Shown here in pieces: positions 8,698 through 16,797 of a stretch of DNA of 53,054 bases; the first letter of the stretch is position 1; each line of letters begins with the position of its first letter. The position numbers were made by a program, and so were the translations under genes. The notes beneath the pieces are model-generated. The model saw only the letters and a list, made by a program, of their open reading frames with translations, was not told where the DNA came from and ran no database searches. This stretch comes from Syntrophomonadaceae bacterium (lineage in GTDB: Bacteria > Bacillota > Syntrophomonadia > Syntrophomonadales > Syntrophothermaceae), in contig JAAYAC010000086.1 of assembly GCA_012719535.1 (NCBI GenBank), positions 1-53,054 of the forward strand, given 5' to 3'.

Positions 8698-8715
8698 TAA
8701 TGCACATATGCATTA
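8698..8715. promoter_or_regulatory. Palindrome 3, TAATGC-N6-GCATTA (candidate upstream activator site)
   Basis: Same arms with spacer ACATAT. It lies 84 bases (about eight helical turns) from palindrome 2 and overlaps the last codon of ylbJ by three bases. The three copies together make chance very unlikely. Confidence 0.68.
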
Positions 8716-9912
8716 ACAGCGCAACTTTGCCAGTACTACCGCAGTTAGTGCCAGTAGCATGACCCCGGAGAGGCTTACCAGCAAGGGAACAATGCACAGA
8801 CCAACTGTGGAAAAGGGAGCGGCATGAGGCACAATCGCAGCGTGGCCGTATAGGGAAATGGTGTCGGCCAGGTACCGGTGCAGGAAAAACCTGTACCCGA
8901 GTATGGTGTACAGCGCAGCAAGTAGCATCTGCACCGAACGAGATAAGACATAGAAGGAAAGTCGAACCGGAATCTCCGCGACAATACTCATTACCTGAGC
9001 AATAATCGATAAACCGCTCCAGGCCAGAACCACGCTGGTGGCCACCAACTGGTAATGGAGGGATGCCTCCGAGGCGGCTATGGTTCTGGCCCCAAGGGTC
9101 ATCTCCAAGAAACCGGTACTGAGGCCACACGCCAGGGAGTGGGACATGCCAGGAATGAGGCGGGCTTGCTGAATGGTATGGGCCATAAGGTCGATGACAC
9201 CCCAGGTGCGAAGCATTTGGGTGATTACTGAGAAGACTATGATAAAGCCTCCCACGGTCAGGATGTTGTTTACGCTGTTACGAATCGATTCCCCCAGCAT
9301 TCCGCCTATACCGCGGCAGTTCTGGCGGTTTACCTCCAACAGCCGGGCGACAGCCGCTTTCAGCGGATTAACATTACAGGTAGCGGAGACGGAGGCGTAC
9401 CGGAGGGGAGCAAGTCGCCCCGCCAGAAAGCCTACGGACAGGTTAGCCAGGTAATGAGCACAGGCCAACAGGTAACCCGCGGAGGGCAGGGCAAACATGC
9501 CTACGGCCACGGCTCCCAGTATGAAAAGGGGGCTGGCGTTGTTAGTGAATGATACCAGCCTTTCCGCTTCATTCTCGTCCAACAGCTTTTCTGAGTAGAG
9601 CTTGCGGGTTAGGATCGCCCCGATCGGGAATCCGGAAGTATACCCCATTACCACTACGAATGCGCTAACCCCTGGCAGGCGAAAGAGAGGGCGCATAACC
9701 GGTTCGAGAAGAATTCCCAGGAAATGCACCAAACCAAGCTGTACCAGCATTTCTGATACAACAAAAAAGGGCAGGAGGGCGGGCAGGACCACGCGAAACC
9801 AGAGGTCTAACCCATCCAGGGAAGCCTTGCTCGCCAGGCCCGGGTTGATAATCATAAAACCGGTTAAAAATAAGACAAACACCAGAAACAGGCAACCGGT
9901 GTTCTTTTTCAT
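8713..9912 (-). CDS. ylbJ: Sporulation integral membrane protein YlbJ
   Basis: A 399-residue polytopic membrane protein of the YlbJ family, needed for spore cortex formation in Bacillus; the biochemical role is unknown. At least eight hydrophobic segments are visible, with Gate-domain-like MGYTSGFPIGAIL and NNASPLFILGAVAVGMF blocks. The frame is open to 9954, but ATG 9912 (MKKNTGCLFLVF) follows CAGGAGTG and gives a normal membrane-protein start. It is transcribed away from the patatin-like gene, and its 3' end touches the third operator palindrome. Confidence 0.88.
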   Translation of the reverse strand: MKKNTGCLFLVFVLFLTGFMIINPGLASKASLDGLDLWFRVVLPALLPFFVVSEMLVQLGLVHFLGILLEPVMRPLFRLPGVSAFVVVMGYTSGFPIGAILTRKLYSEKLLDENEAERLVSFTNNASPLFILGAVAVGMFALPSAGYLLACAHYLANLSVGFLAGRLAPLRYASVSATCNVNPLKAAVARLLEVNRQNCRGIGGMLGESIRNSVNNILTVGGFIIVFSVITQMLRTWGVIDLMAHTIQQARLIPGMSHSLACGLSTGFLEMTLGARTIAASEASLHYQLVATSVVLAWSGLSIIAQVMSIVAEIPVRLSFYVLSRSVQMLLAALYTILGYRFFLHRYLADTISLYGHAAIVPHAAPFSTVGLCIVPLLVSLSGVMLLALTAVVLAKLRC

Positions 9913-9940
9913 TCGGTTACACTCCTGTACAGGAACGGAT

Positions 9941-9983
9941 ATTGCAGGCCGCAAAAGAGAGGGGGCTCTTTAAATTGCAGGCC
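9941..9983. promoter_or_regulatory. Repeat-flanked palindrome in the ylbJ/patatin divergent intergenic region
   Basis: Direct repeats ATTGCAGGCC at 9941-9950 and 9974-9983 (33 bases apart) flank the palindrome AAAGAG-N6-CTCTTT (9954-9971). The whole divergent spacer is only about 110 bases, so this could control one or both genes. No regulator can be named. Confidence 0.4.
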
Positions 9984-10021
9984 TACCCTAATATATATGA
10001 AACCGGAGGTGAAGTAAGAAT

Positions 10022-10852
10022 ATGGCCGGGAAGGAAACCCCCCGGAAAAGGCCGCGTATCGGGCTGGTGCTCGGGGCCGGGAGTGCCCGGGGACTGGCTC
10101 ACATAGGGGTTCTCCAGGTTTTTCTCGAACAAAAGATTCCTTTCGACTTCATTGTGGGAAGCAGTATGGGGGCCCTCGTCGGAGCCTTGTACGCGGCGGG
10201 TTCGGACCTTTACCTGCTGGAGAAGTTGACCCGGCACATGAATCCCAATTCCTTGCTGGACGTGCGGATTCCGCGCATGGGTTTCATCAGTGGGAGGAAA
10301 GTTCAGGAACTTATCCACCTGCTTACCAAAGGGAAACGGTTTGAAGAACTCAGTCTCCCCGTTGCTGTAGTGGCCACTGATGTCCGTTCCGGGAACAGGG
10401 TGGTCTTGAATACCGGCGTGGTCAGTGAGGCAGTCAGGGCAAGTATTTCCATACCGGGTGTGTTTATTCCGGTGGAACGGGACGGAATGCTGCTGGTGGA
10501 TGGCGCCGTCACGGATCGCCTTCCGATTGAAGTGGCCCGGGACATGGGGGCAGAGAGGGTTATAGCTGTAGACGTTACTTTTGCGGAGGAAAAACAGCCC
10601 CGGGTCAACAACGCCATTCATGTTATTTTGGCTTCGATTGAGATACTGGAAAGACAGATATTTACGGGGTTAGTCAAGCCACGGGCCGACATTCTTATTC
10701 AGCCCCGCCTGGGGAATATCGGGTCAGCCAACTTTGAAAGGGCGGCGGAATGCATTCTTGCGGGCCGGGAAGCTGCTCTGGCCAAGCTGCCGGAGATTCA
10801 AGCGGCCTTGGTCTGTGGTGCTCAGGATAAGAACACGGGCGAGGTGGTATAG
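10022..10852 (+). CDS. Patatin-like phospholipase/esterase (RssA/YlbK type)
   Basis: Predicted serine hydrolase acting on lipid esters; physiological substrate unknown. The 276-residue protein has the oxyanion-hole motif GAGSARG (18-24), the nucleophile elbow GSSMG with Ser48, and the dyad aspartate in VDGAVTDRLP, so the Ser-Asp dyad is intact. ATG 10022 follows GGAGGTGAAG. This gene usually stands beside ylbJ and tmcAL in Firmicutes, as here. Its last 31 bases overlap the 3' end of the convergent tmcAL gene. Confidence 0.85.
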   Translation: MAGKETPRKRPRIGLVLGAGSARGLAHIGVLQVFLEQKIPFDFIVGSSMGALVGALYAAGSDLYLLEKLTRHMNPNSLLDVRIPRMGFISGRKVQELIHLLTKGKRFEELSLPVAVVATDVRSGNRVVLNTGVVSEAVRASISIPGVFIPVERDGMLLVDGAVTDRLPIEVARDMGAERVIAVDVTFAEEKQPRVNNAIHVILASIEILERQIFTGLVKPRADILIQPRLGNIGSANFERAAECILAGREAALAKLPEIQAALVCGAQDKNTGEVV

Positions 10853-12084
10853 TCTTTTCCTCCCTTACGATGGGGTTCCGCCAAAAAGATTGAATAGAGG
10901 TCGGTGGCCATGAAGTCCAGGTCGAGCATCTGTCTTGCTACCGGGTACCGGTTGTGCGGGAGGAGTTGCTGGACCTGTTTCACTCTATTTACCAGAAAAA
11001 TTCCCTGATTTGTTTTTATTTTTTGCAGGATTTTTTGTCCAAATGGAGAAAAACCTAAAAGACGCAAGTAGACCGGACCCGTTTCATCGAAGACCTTAAC
11101 CTTCTCCTTGGTGAGATTTGTTAGTACATACAGCAGGATACGGTTGATTCGGGTCAGGTTATATCTTTTGGTTTTGATAGACTTCTTCAACTCGGCCAGG
11201 CTGTTTGATTCGTGAGCAGCCTTTTTAATGCGGTTTTCCAGCCCCTCGGTGACGTCATAGAGCCGGGCTATCTCGTCGGTCGCGGAACGCCGTAGCAGGG
11301 CGAGTATTACCGGACCCATTGTATTTTCAAAGACCGGGCCCCTGCCGCAGGCAAACTCTCTCCCCAGTATATTCAGGCTGGTGCTGGGAAGGCAGTGAGA
11401 TACCATATCTTCCCAATTGGGCTGGGCCAGGGTTTGTCTGATAGCGGTGGCGCTGGCGTACCGGGTCAGTTGCAGGCCGTGGTAACTGGACTGCCGGCGC
11501 GGAATGATGACAGGCTGGAGAGTACTTTTTGTTTCCTGCAAGACCCTCAGGTACTCCACGGCCAGAATGTTGTTGGGACCGGTCAGGGTATGAAAGACTG
11601 CCTCAGGGTCAATATCGGGGATTTGCCGGTGGAAATACTGGGACATGGCTTTAGCTCTGGCCAGGGGGAAGCTGTCGCCACGGGACAGAAAGGTTTTTAT
11701 GGCGGCCCGGAATTCAGCGGGTTCGTCCTGTAACACCGCAGCAATCCGCTGCAGGAGGCCCAGGTTCTCGGTTTCGGCGCCAAAACACACATGGGTGACT
11801 ACCCCGGTTCTCTCTAGTAATTGGATGGCGCTGCGGGCGAAATGGTACGCACTGCGTACAGCAAAACAAAAGGGAAGTTCAAAAACCAGGTCGGCTCCGC
11901 TTTTTAAGGCCATTTCAGCGCGAGCCCATTTGCTTACGACTGCCGGTCCCCCCCTCTGGACAAAGTTACCGCTCATGACACAGACGACGCCGTCGGCGGA
12001 GGTAAGCCGTTTAGCCTGGTGGAGATGGTAAAGGTGGCCGTTGTGAAACGGGTTGTATTCCGCAACTATCCCGACGACTGGCAA
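10822..12084 (-). CDS. tmcAL: tRNA(Met) cytidine acetate ligase TmcAL
   Basis: Acetylates the wobble cytidine of elongator tRNA(Met) with acetate and ATP (the Bacillus YlbM enzyme). The 420-residue protein begins MPVVGIVAEYNPFHNGH with the HIGH-like nucleotide-binding motif at residues 11-17, then CVMSGNFVQRGGPAV and a conserved TGPNNILAVEYL block. A TTG start at 12084 follows GGAGG with good spacing. Its substrate acetate is the product of the neighbouring AckA reaction, though adjacency is conserved and may carry no meaning. Confidence 0.92.
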   Translation of the reverse strand: MPVVGIVAEYNPFHNGHLYHLHQAKRLTSADGVVCVMSGNFVQRGGPAVVSKWARAEMALKSGADLVFELPFCFAVRSAYHFARSAIQLLERTGVVTHVCFGAETENLGLLQRIAAVLQDEPAEFRAAIKTFLSRGDSFPLARAKAMSQYFHRQIPDIDPEAVFHTLTGPNNILAVEYLRVLQETKSTLQPVIIPRRQSSYHGLQLTRYASATAIRQTLAQPNWEDMVSHCLPSTSLNILGREFACGRGPVFENTMGPVILALLRRSATDEIARLYDVTEGLENRIKKAAHESNSLAELKKSIKTKRYNLTRINRILLYVLTNLTKEKVKVFDETGPVYLRLLGFSPFGQKILQKIKTNQGIFLVNRVKQVQQLLPHNRYPVARQMLDLDFMATDLYSIFLAEPHRKGGKDYTTSPVFLS

Positions 12085-12399
12085 GGATTAACCTCCTTCC
12101 TAATTCACCGGCCCGTCCCGGTGCGAACCATAGCCGGGTGATTATACTAGTACCTTAGCATAAAAACAGGCTATTAGTTAACCGCCATGTGATAAAAATA
12201 ACAATGGTTTCACAACTGAAACCTGGCTTGCGACACAGCCCGGTTGTATATGGTGTTGGTAAGCACTCCCGCCACCAAATACAGTGCTTATGTTCAGGGC
12301 TACCGGGGTTTTTGTAACAGAATCAGCAATAAGTTTCCACAGGTTCCAGGCTGGTATTCCGGCTTATAAATATCAAAAACATAAAAGGAGGCATTTGTA
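12085..12399. promoter_or_regulatory. tmcAL/pta intergenic region: candidate tmcAL -10 and an inverted repeat
   Basis: No gene is seen in these 315 bases. On the minus strand TATAAT lies at 12146-12141, about 60 bases before tmcAL, with a weak -35. A perfect inverted repeat TAAGCACT-N15-AGTGCTTA spans 12260-12290, about 110 bases before pta; it could be an operator. No convincing pta promoter is visible. Confidence 0.4.
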
Positions 12400-13392
12400 A
12401 TGAATCTCTTGGAACAAATCAGGGAGAAGGCGAAGGCAAACATCAAGACGATCGTATTGCCAGAAGGCACGGAAGAGAGAACCCTTAAGGCTGTTCCTAC
12501 CCTGGTAGGGGAAAAGATAGCCAATCCGATCCTTCTGGGGAACCCAACTGCGATCAAGGATCTGGCTGCCAAGGTAGGTGCCGACATCAGTGGAGCTGAA
12601 ATCGTTAATCCAGTGGATGCTCCCTTTTTTGATGACTTTGTGCAGCAGTTTTATGAGATGCGGAAGGACAAGGGGATGACCCCGGACAAGGCGAAAACCC
12701 TTATGGCCGACCCTCTTTACTTTGGTTCCATGATGGTAAAGACGGGCAAAGCCGACGGGGAGGTGGCCGGCGCAGAAAACACCACCGGCGACGTCTTGAG
12801 ACCTGCTCTGCAAATCATCAAGACTGCTCCCGGCATCTCTGCAGTGTCTGGTGCATTTATTATGATCGTTCCCGACTGCGAGTTTGGTGACAACGGGATT
12901 TTCGTATTTGCCGACTGTGCGGTAACGCCCAATCCTACCGCCGAGCAGATGGCCGAGTTTGCAGCAGCTTCGGTGGGGACTGCTACCAACCTTTGCGGGA
13001 TCAAGGAACCCAAGATTGGCATGCTGTCTTTCTCCACCAAGGGGAGTGCCAGCCATGAACTGGTAGACAAGGTTGCTAAAGCTACCGAGATAGCCAGGGC
13101 GAAGTTCCCGGACCTGAAAGTGGACGGTGAGTTCCAGGCCGACGCCGCCCTAGTACCCAAGGTGGGAGCTTCCAAGGCTCCGGGCAGCCCGGTGGCAGGA
13201 CAATGTAACATACTTATTTTCCCGGACCTGCAGGCAGGTAACATAGGATACAAACTGGTGCAACGCCTGGCTAAGGCAGAAGCTATCGGTCCTATCCTTC
13301 AGGGAATTGGCAAGCCCGTTAATGACCTTTCCCGTGGTTGCAGTGTAGAAGACATCGTAAATGTGGTGGCGATGACCGCCGTTCGCGCTTAG
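12400..13392 (+). CDS. pta: Phosphate acetyltransferase
   Basis: Converts acetyl-CoA and phosphate to acetyl phosphate. The 330-residue short-form enzyme has KTIVLPEG at its start, the DPLYFGSMMVKTGKADGEVAGA block, and the C-terminal motifs VAGQCNILIFPDLQAGNIGYK and NDLSRGCSVEDIVN typical of Pta. ATG 12400 follows AAAAGGAGG. With ackA 130 bases downstream it forms the pathway that makes ATP from acetyl-CoA, the expected energy step when butyrate is oxidised to acetate. Confidence 0.95.
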   Translation: MNLLEQIREKAKANIKTIVLPEGTEERTLKAVPTLVGEKIANPILLGNPTAIKDLAAKVGADISGAEIVNPVDAPFFDDFVQQFYEMRKDKGMTPDKAKTLMADPLYFGSMMVKTGKADGEVAGAENTTGDVLRPALQIIKTAPGISAVSGAFIMIVPDCEFGDNGIFVFADCAVTPNPTAEQMAEFAAASVGTATNLCGIKEPKIGMLSFSTKGSASHELVDKVAKATEIARAKFPDLKVDGEFQADAALVPKVGASKAPGSPVAGQCNILIFPDLQAGNIGYKLVQRLAKAEAIGPILQGIGKPVNDLSRGCSVEDIVNVVAMTAVRA

Positions 13393-13522
13393 TGGGCTTT
13401 CCTCTCAGGATAATCAGATTAACCTGGGATAAGGGGAGGTGGATGCATACCTTTTTGGGGATGAGCTCTGCATCGCCTGGTAAGTCAAAGATTCTGTAAT
13501 TAATTGTTGAGGAGGTTTATCT

Positions 13523-14716
13523 ATGAAGGTATTGGTGGTAAACTGCGGCAGTTCGTCGATTAAGTATCAGCTCGTTGATATGACTGATGAATCTGTACTC
13601 GCCAAAGGGCTGGTGGATCGGGTAGGTATCCCCGGCACGGTACTCAAGCACGAGCCTCTGGGCAAGGACGAAGTCGTGATCAAGAAGGATCTGCCCGACC
13701 ATACTGAGGGCATGAAGCTGGTCCTGGATGTGCTGGTCAATCCCGAATACGGTGTGATCAAGAGCATGGATGAAATCGGGGCAGTAGGTCACCGGGTGGT
13801 TCACGGTGGTGAAGCGTTCGCTGCCTCGGTGGTTATTGACGACCAGGTAAAACAAGTTATTAGGGAATGCTTCGACATTGCTCCCTTACACAACCCGCCG
13901 AACCTGATGGGTATTGATGCGTGCCAGGAACTGATGCCGAATGTCAAGCATGTGGCGGTATTCGATACTGCTTTCCACCAGACCATGCCGCCCAAGAACT
14001 ACATGTATGCCCTACCCTACGAGATATATGAGCAGTATAAGGTGAGAAGATACGGTTTCCACGGGACTTCACATTTCTATGTGTCCCACCGTGCCGCCGA
14101 GCTACTGGGTAAACCCTATGAAGAGTGTAAGATAATCACCCTGCACCTCGGTAACGGCGCCAGCATGGCGGCCATTGCCGACGGCAAGGTTATCGATACC
14201 TCCATGGGCTTCACCCCGCTGGAAGGCCTGGTCATGGGAACCCGTAGCGGTGATATCGACCCGGCCATCGTCTTCTTCATCATGGAGAAGCTTAACCTTA
14301 CCACCAGTGAAGTCAATAATTACCTGAACAAGAAGTCGGGTATGCTGGGGCTCTCCGGCGTATCCAACGACCTGAGAGATATCCTGGAAGCGGCTGCTGC
14401 TGGCAACCAAAGAGCCCAGCTGGCTCTGGATGTTTATTACACCAGGGTTAAGGGCTACATCGGCAACTACATGGCCCAGTTGAATGGCTGCGACTGCCTG
14501 GTCTTCACTGCTGGTGTGGGTGAGAATGCCATAGATATCCGCCAGGCTATTTGCGAGGGCCTGGACTACCTGGGAATTAAGCTGGATGTTGAGAAGAACA
14601 AGGTCAGGGGCAGGGAAGTAGACGTAGCTGCGAGTGATTCAAAGGTCAGGATCTTTGTTATTCCCACGAATGAAGAACTGGTTATCGCCCGGGATACCTA
14701 TAACCTGGCCAAGTAA
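13523..14716 (+). CDS. ackA: Acetate kinase
   Basis: Transfers phosphate from acetyl phosphate to ADP, giving acetate and ATP. The 397-residue length is standard. Motifs: N-terminal VLVVNCGSSSIKY, HRVVHGG, FDTAFHQTMP, RRYGFHGTSH, HLGNGAS and FTAGVGENA. ATG 13523 follows GAGGAGG. A strong terminator follows the gene, so pta-ackA ends here. All active-site blocks are intact. Confidence 0.97.
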   Translation: MKVLVVNCGSSSIKYQLVDMTDESVLAKGLVDRVGIPGTVLKHEPLGKDEVVIKKDLPDHTEGMKLVLDVLVNPEYGVIKSMDEIGAVGHRVVHGGEAFAASVVIDDQVKQVIRECFDIAPLHNPPNLMGIDACQELMPNVKHVAVFDTAFHQTMPPKNYMYALPYEIYEQYKVRRYGFHGTSHFYVSHRAAELLGKPYEECKIITLHLGNGASMAAIADGKVIDTSMGFTPLEGLVMGTRSGDIDPAIVFFIMEKLNLTTSEVNNYLNKKSGMLGLSGVSNDLRDILEAAAAGNQRAQLALDVYYTRVKGYIGNYMAQLNGCDCLVFTAGVGENAIDIRQAICEGLDYLGIKLDVEKNKVRGREVDVAASDSKVRIFVIPTNEELVIARDTYNLAK

Positions 14717-14742
14717 GATTCGCCGAAAAGGGTTCCACAGTC

Positions 14743-14770
14743 AGAGCCGGGCGCCAGCCCGGCTCTTTTA
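14743..14770 (+). terminator. Intrinsic terminator after ackA
   Basis: Ten-base-pair GC-rich stem (AGAGCCGGGC / GCCCGGCTCT) with loop GCCA, followed by TTTTA, starting 27 bases after the ackA stop. Confidence 0.9.
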
Positions 14771-14774
14771 CCAT

Positions 14775-14836
14775 GGGGTCAGGCTTGAAATTGTGAAATT
14801 TGCGAGCCGCCCCCTGGCAGGACCCTGCCAGGGGGC
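14775..14836 (+). repeat. REP-like hairpin and a second strong stem-loop
   Basis: GGGGTCAG (14775-14782) leads into an imperfect hairpin (GGCTTGAAATT ... AAATTTGCGAGCC, to 14808), a layout I associate with REP-type repeats near Y1 transposases. Directly after it lies a perfect 12-bp stem, GCCCCCTGGCAG / CTGCCAGGGGGC (14809-14836, loop GACC). A third small hairpin (GTACCG-AAACA-CGGTAC) follows near 14846. No T-run follows the second stem. The stretch 14771-15024 has no gene; a copy search would show whether it is a repeat. Confidence 0.4.
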
Positions 14837-14963
14837 GTAAGGCCCGTACCGAAACACGGTACTATTGGAGGTGGAGTAAGCGAGACGCCCTTGGTGTCTT
14901 TTGCGGGCGGTTGGCGGGCCCGGACGGGCAATATTCGGGTTTGGGTGGTGGCCGTGGGTATTC

Positions 14964-14992
14964 TTGACAACGGAATAAGGGGATAATATAAT
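14964..14992 (+). promoter_or_regulatory. Consensus sigma-A promoter of the DUF177-rpmF operon
   Basis: TTGACA (14964-14969), exactly 17 bases, then TATAAT (14987-14992): a perfect housekeeping promoter 33 bases before the DUF177 start. Confidence 0.88.
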
Positions 14993-15024
14993 TAAGTCTG
15001 GTTATTTTTCGGGGTGTGTAAATT

Positions 15025-15528
15025 ATGAAGCTTGACTTGAGGTGGCTCAAGAACCATCCGAACGAAACCCAGGAGTTTTACCTGGAAGAGGAAGTAGATG
15101 ATCTCACCCTAGCCGGTGAACGGATCATTTTTAAAGACAAGATTACAGTTCACCTGGTTCTCACCAATACGGGCAGGTTGATAGTGGGCTCGGGAGATAT
15201 TCAGACAGTACTTGGCCTGCAGTGCGGCCGGTGCTTGCAGGCGTATAGTTTACCTCTCGCTACTGACTTTAACGTCCAGCTTTGTGAAGAGAACCTCGCC
15301 CAAGGCTTGCAGGAAGACGAGGATTTTATCCTTTTCAAGGGGAATGAGGTCGACCTGGACCCGGTTATCGTGGAAAACATACTGGTTAACCTGCCGCTCC
15401 GGCGGCTGTGCAGTGAGGACTGTCCGGGATTCTGTCCCCGGTGCGGGGTAGACCTGAGGCAGGAGAAATGCCGCTGTGAGAATGAAGAGACAGATCCCAG
15501 GTGGGAAGTGCTCAAGAAACTGCTATAG
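15025..15528 (+). CDS. DUF177 protein (YceD family, 23S rRNA accumulation)
   Basis: The 167-residue YceD/DUF177 family member; in E. coli YceD is linked to 23S rRNA accumulation, and the gene almost always precedes rpmF, as here. Visible cysteine pairs are CGRC in the middle and CSEDC / CPRC / CRC at the C-terminus (about residues 132-153), suggesting bound zinc. ATG 15025 has a weak GGGGTG ribosome site. Assignment rests on the cysteine pattern and on position. Confidence 0.85.
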   Translation: MKLDLRWLKNHPNETQEFYLEEEVDDLTLAGERIIFKDKITVHLVLTNTGRLIVGSGDIQTVLGLQCGRCLQAYSLPLATDFNVQLCEENLAQGLQEDEDFILFKGNEVDLDPVIVENILVNLPLRRLCSEDCPGFCPRCGVDLRQEKCRCENEETDPRWEVLKKLL

Positions 15529-15545
15529 GGGAAGGAGGTAGGAGC

Positions 15546-15719
15546 ATGGGAGTTCCCAAGCGCAGGCAATCGAAGTCACGGAAGAATATGCGGCGCTCCG
15601 AATGGAGAAGAATTGAACAGCCGGGATTGGTGGAATGCCCTCAGTGTCACGAACTGAAGATGCCCCACCGGGTTTGCATGAAGTGCGGTTTTTACAAGGG
15701 GCAGGCGGTTTTAAAATAA
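15546..15719 (+). CDS. rpmF: 50S ribosomal protein L32, zinc-binding form
   Basis: A 57-residue ribosomal protein starting MGVPKRRQSKSRKNMRRSEW. It keeps both cysteine pairs (CPQC and CMKC) of the zinc-ribbon form. An open frame extends upstream to 15501, but ATG 15546 lies right after GGAAGGAGGTAGGAGC and gives the standard start. Co-transcribed with DUF177. Confidence 0.96.
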   Translation: MGVPKRRQSKSRKNMRRSEWRRIEQPGLVECPQCHELKMPHRVCMKCGFYKGQAVLK

Positions 15720-15736
15720 GTCCCGTGGTGAGAAAG

Positions 15737-15787
15737 AAAAGTAAGGTAAGAGTCAGGTATGACGATTAGCTTACTTTTTGCTTTTTT
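15737..15787 (+). terminator. Terminator-like stem-loop between rpmF and plsX
   Basis: Nine-base perfect arms AAAAGTAAG (15737-15745) and CTTACTTTT (15770-15778), then a T-rich tail to 15787. It would end most rpmF transcripts; plsX then depends on read-through or a promoter I do not see, so this may be an attenuator. Some Firmicutes have fapR at this place; it is absent here. Confidence 0.65.
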
Positions 15788-15809
15788 AGAGGTATGAGGA
15801 GGTGTTTCC

Positions 15810-16763
15810 GTGAGGATTGCGGTTGACGCCATGGGTGGGGATTATGCCCCCGGGGAGGTTGTCAGGGGAGCGGTGGGGGCCGTTAACCAGACCGGAGTAG
15901 AGATATTACTGGTAGGCGACGAGAACAGGGTGGGAAATGAGCTATCGAGGTATACATATCCGGCAGACAGGGTCAGAATTGTGCACTGCACTGAGGTGGT
16001 TGAAATGAACGAACACCCGGCCCTGGCCCTCCGGAAGAAGAAAGACTCCTCAATCGTCGTGGCAACCAGCCTGGTAAGAGCGGGAAAAGCAGACGCGCTG
16101 GTTTCTTGCGGTAACACCGGGGCACAGATGGCTGCGGCGACATTCATACTGGGGAGATTTGATGGAGTGGAGAGATCGGCCATCGCCGCCATTATTCCCA
16201 TCGGAGAGCGCTGCACCGTACTGCTGGACATAGGCGCCAATGTGGATTGTAAACCTCGGCAGCTTGTACAGTTTGCGGTAATGGGCCGGGCATACGCCGC
16301 AATTGTGACCGGCAACCCGAGTCCCTCGGTAGGCTTGCTGTCCAATGGGGAGGAAGAGGCCAAAGGCAATCAGGCGGTTCTGGAAGCCCACGCCTTGCTT
16401 AAGGAGATGCGGGGACTGAACTTCGTAGGAAATGTCGAGGGGCGTGATATATTTAACGGCCGAAGTGAAGTCGTGGTTTGTGATGGCTTTGTCGGCAATA
16501 TTGTTCTGAAGGCCGTGGAAGGTTTCATGTCCCTGGTGATGGGACAGTTGCAAGGAGTTTTAGCTGACGGAGGCCAGGGGGCCTTGAAAAGCTTCGATTA
16601 TCACCAGGTGGGAGGAGCTCCCCTGTTGGGAGTTGAAGGAGTCAGCATTGTCTGTCACGGGAGTTCCCGGGGGGAAGCCGTCACCAATGGAATTAAAATG
16701 GCCATCAGGTGTGTGGAAAACGACATGGTTGCCCGGCTAAAGGCGGAATTGGCCGGCTGCTAG
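15810..16763 (+). CDS. plsX: Phosphate acyltransferase PlsX
   Basis: Makes acyl phosphate from acyl-ACP for membrane phospholipid synthesis. The 317-residue protein starts MRIAVDAMGGDYAP with SCGNTGA, LLDIGAN and VCDGFVGNIVLK motifs characteristic of PlsX. GTG 15810 follows GAGGAGG. The fatty-acid genes often found between plsX and rnc (fabH, fabD, fabG, acpP, fabF) are absent; rnc follows at once. Confidence 0.95.
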   Translation: MRIAVDAMGGDYAPGEVVRGAVGAVNQTGVEILLVGDENRVGNELSRYTYPADRVRIVHCTEVVEMNEHPALALRKKKDSSIVVATSLVRAGKADALVSCGNTGAQMAAATFILGRFDGVERSAIAAIIPIGERCTVLLDIGANVDCKPRQLVQFAVMGRAYAAIVTGNPSPSVGLLSNGEEEAKGNQAVLEAHALLKEMRGLNFVGNVEGRDIFNGRSEVVVCDGFVGNIVLKAVEGFMSLVMGQLQGVLADGGQGALKSFDYHQVGGAPLLGVEGVSIVCHGSSRGEAVTNGIKMAIRCVENDMVARLKAELAGC

Positions 16764-16797
16764 CAGGGCGGTGGATACCGGGCAGCCAGGTGAAAGG

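Noticed and set aside
14840-14910. Possible riboswitch after ackA
   Set aside because: I could not match it to any known class, and the consensus promoter at 14964 lies downstream, so the region is not the leader of the following operon.
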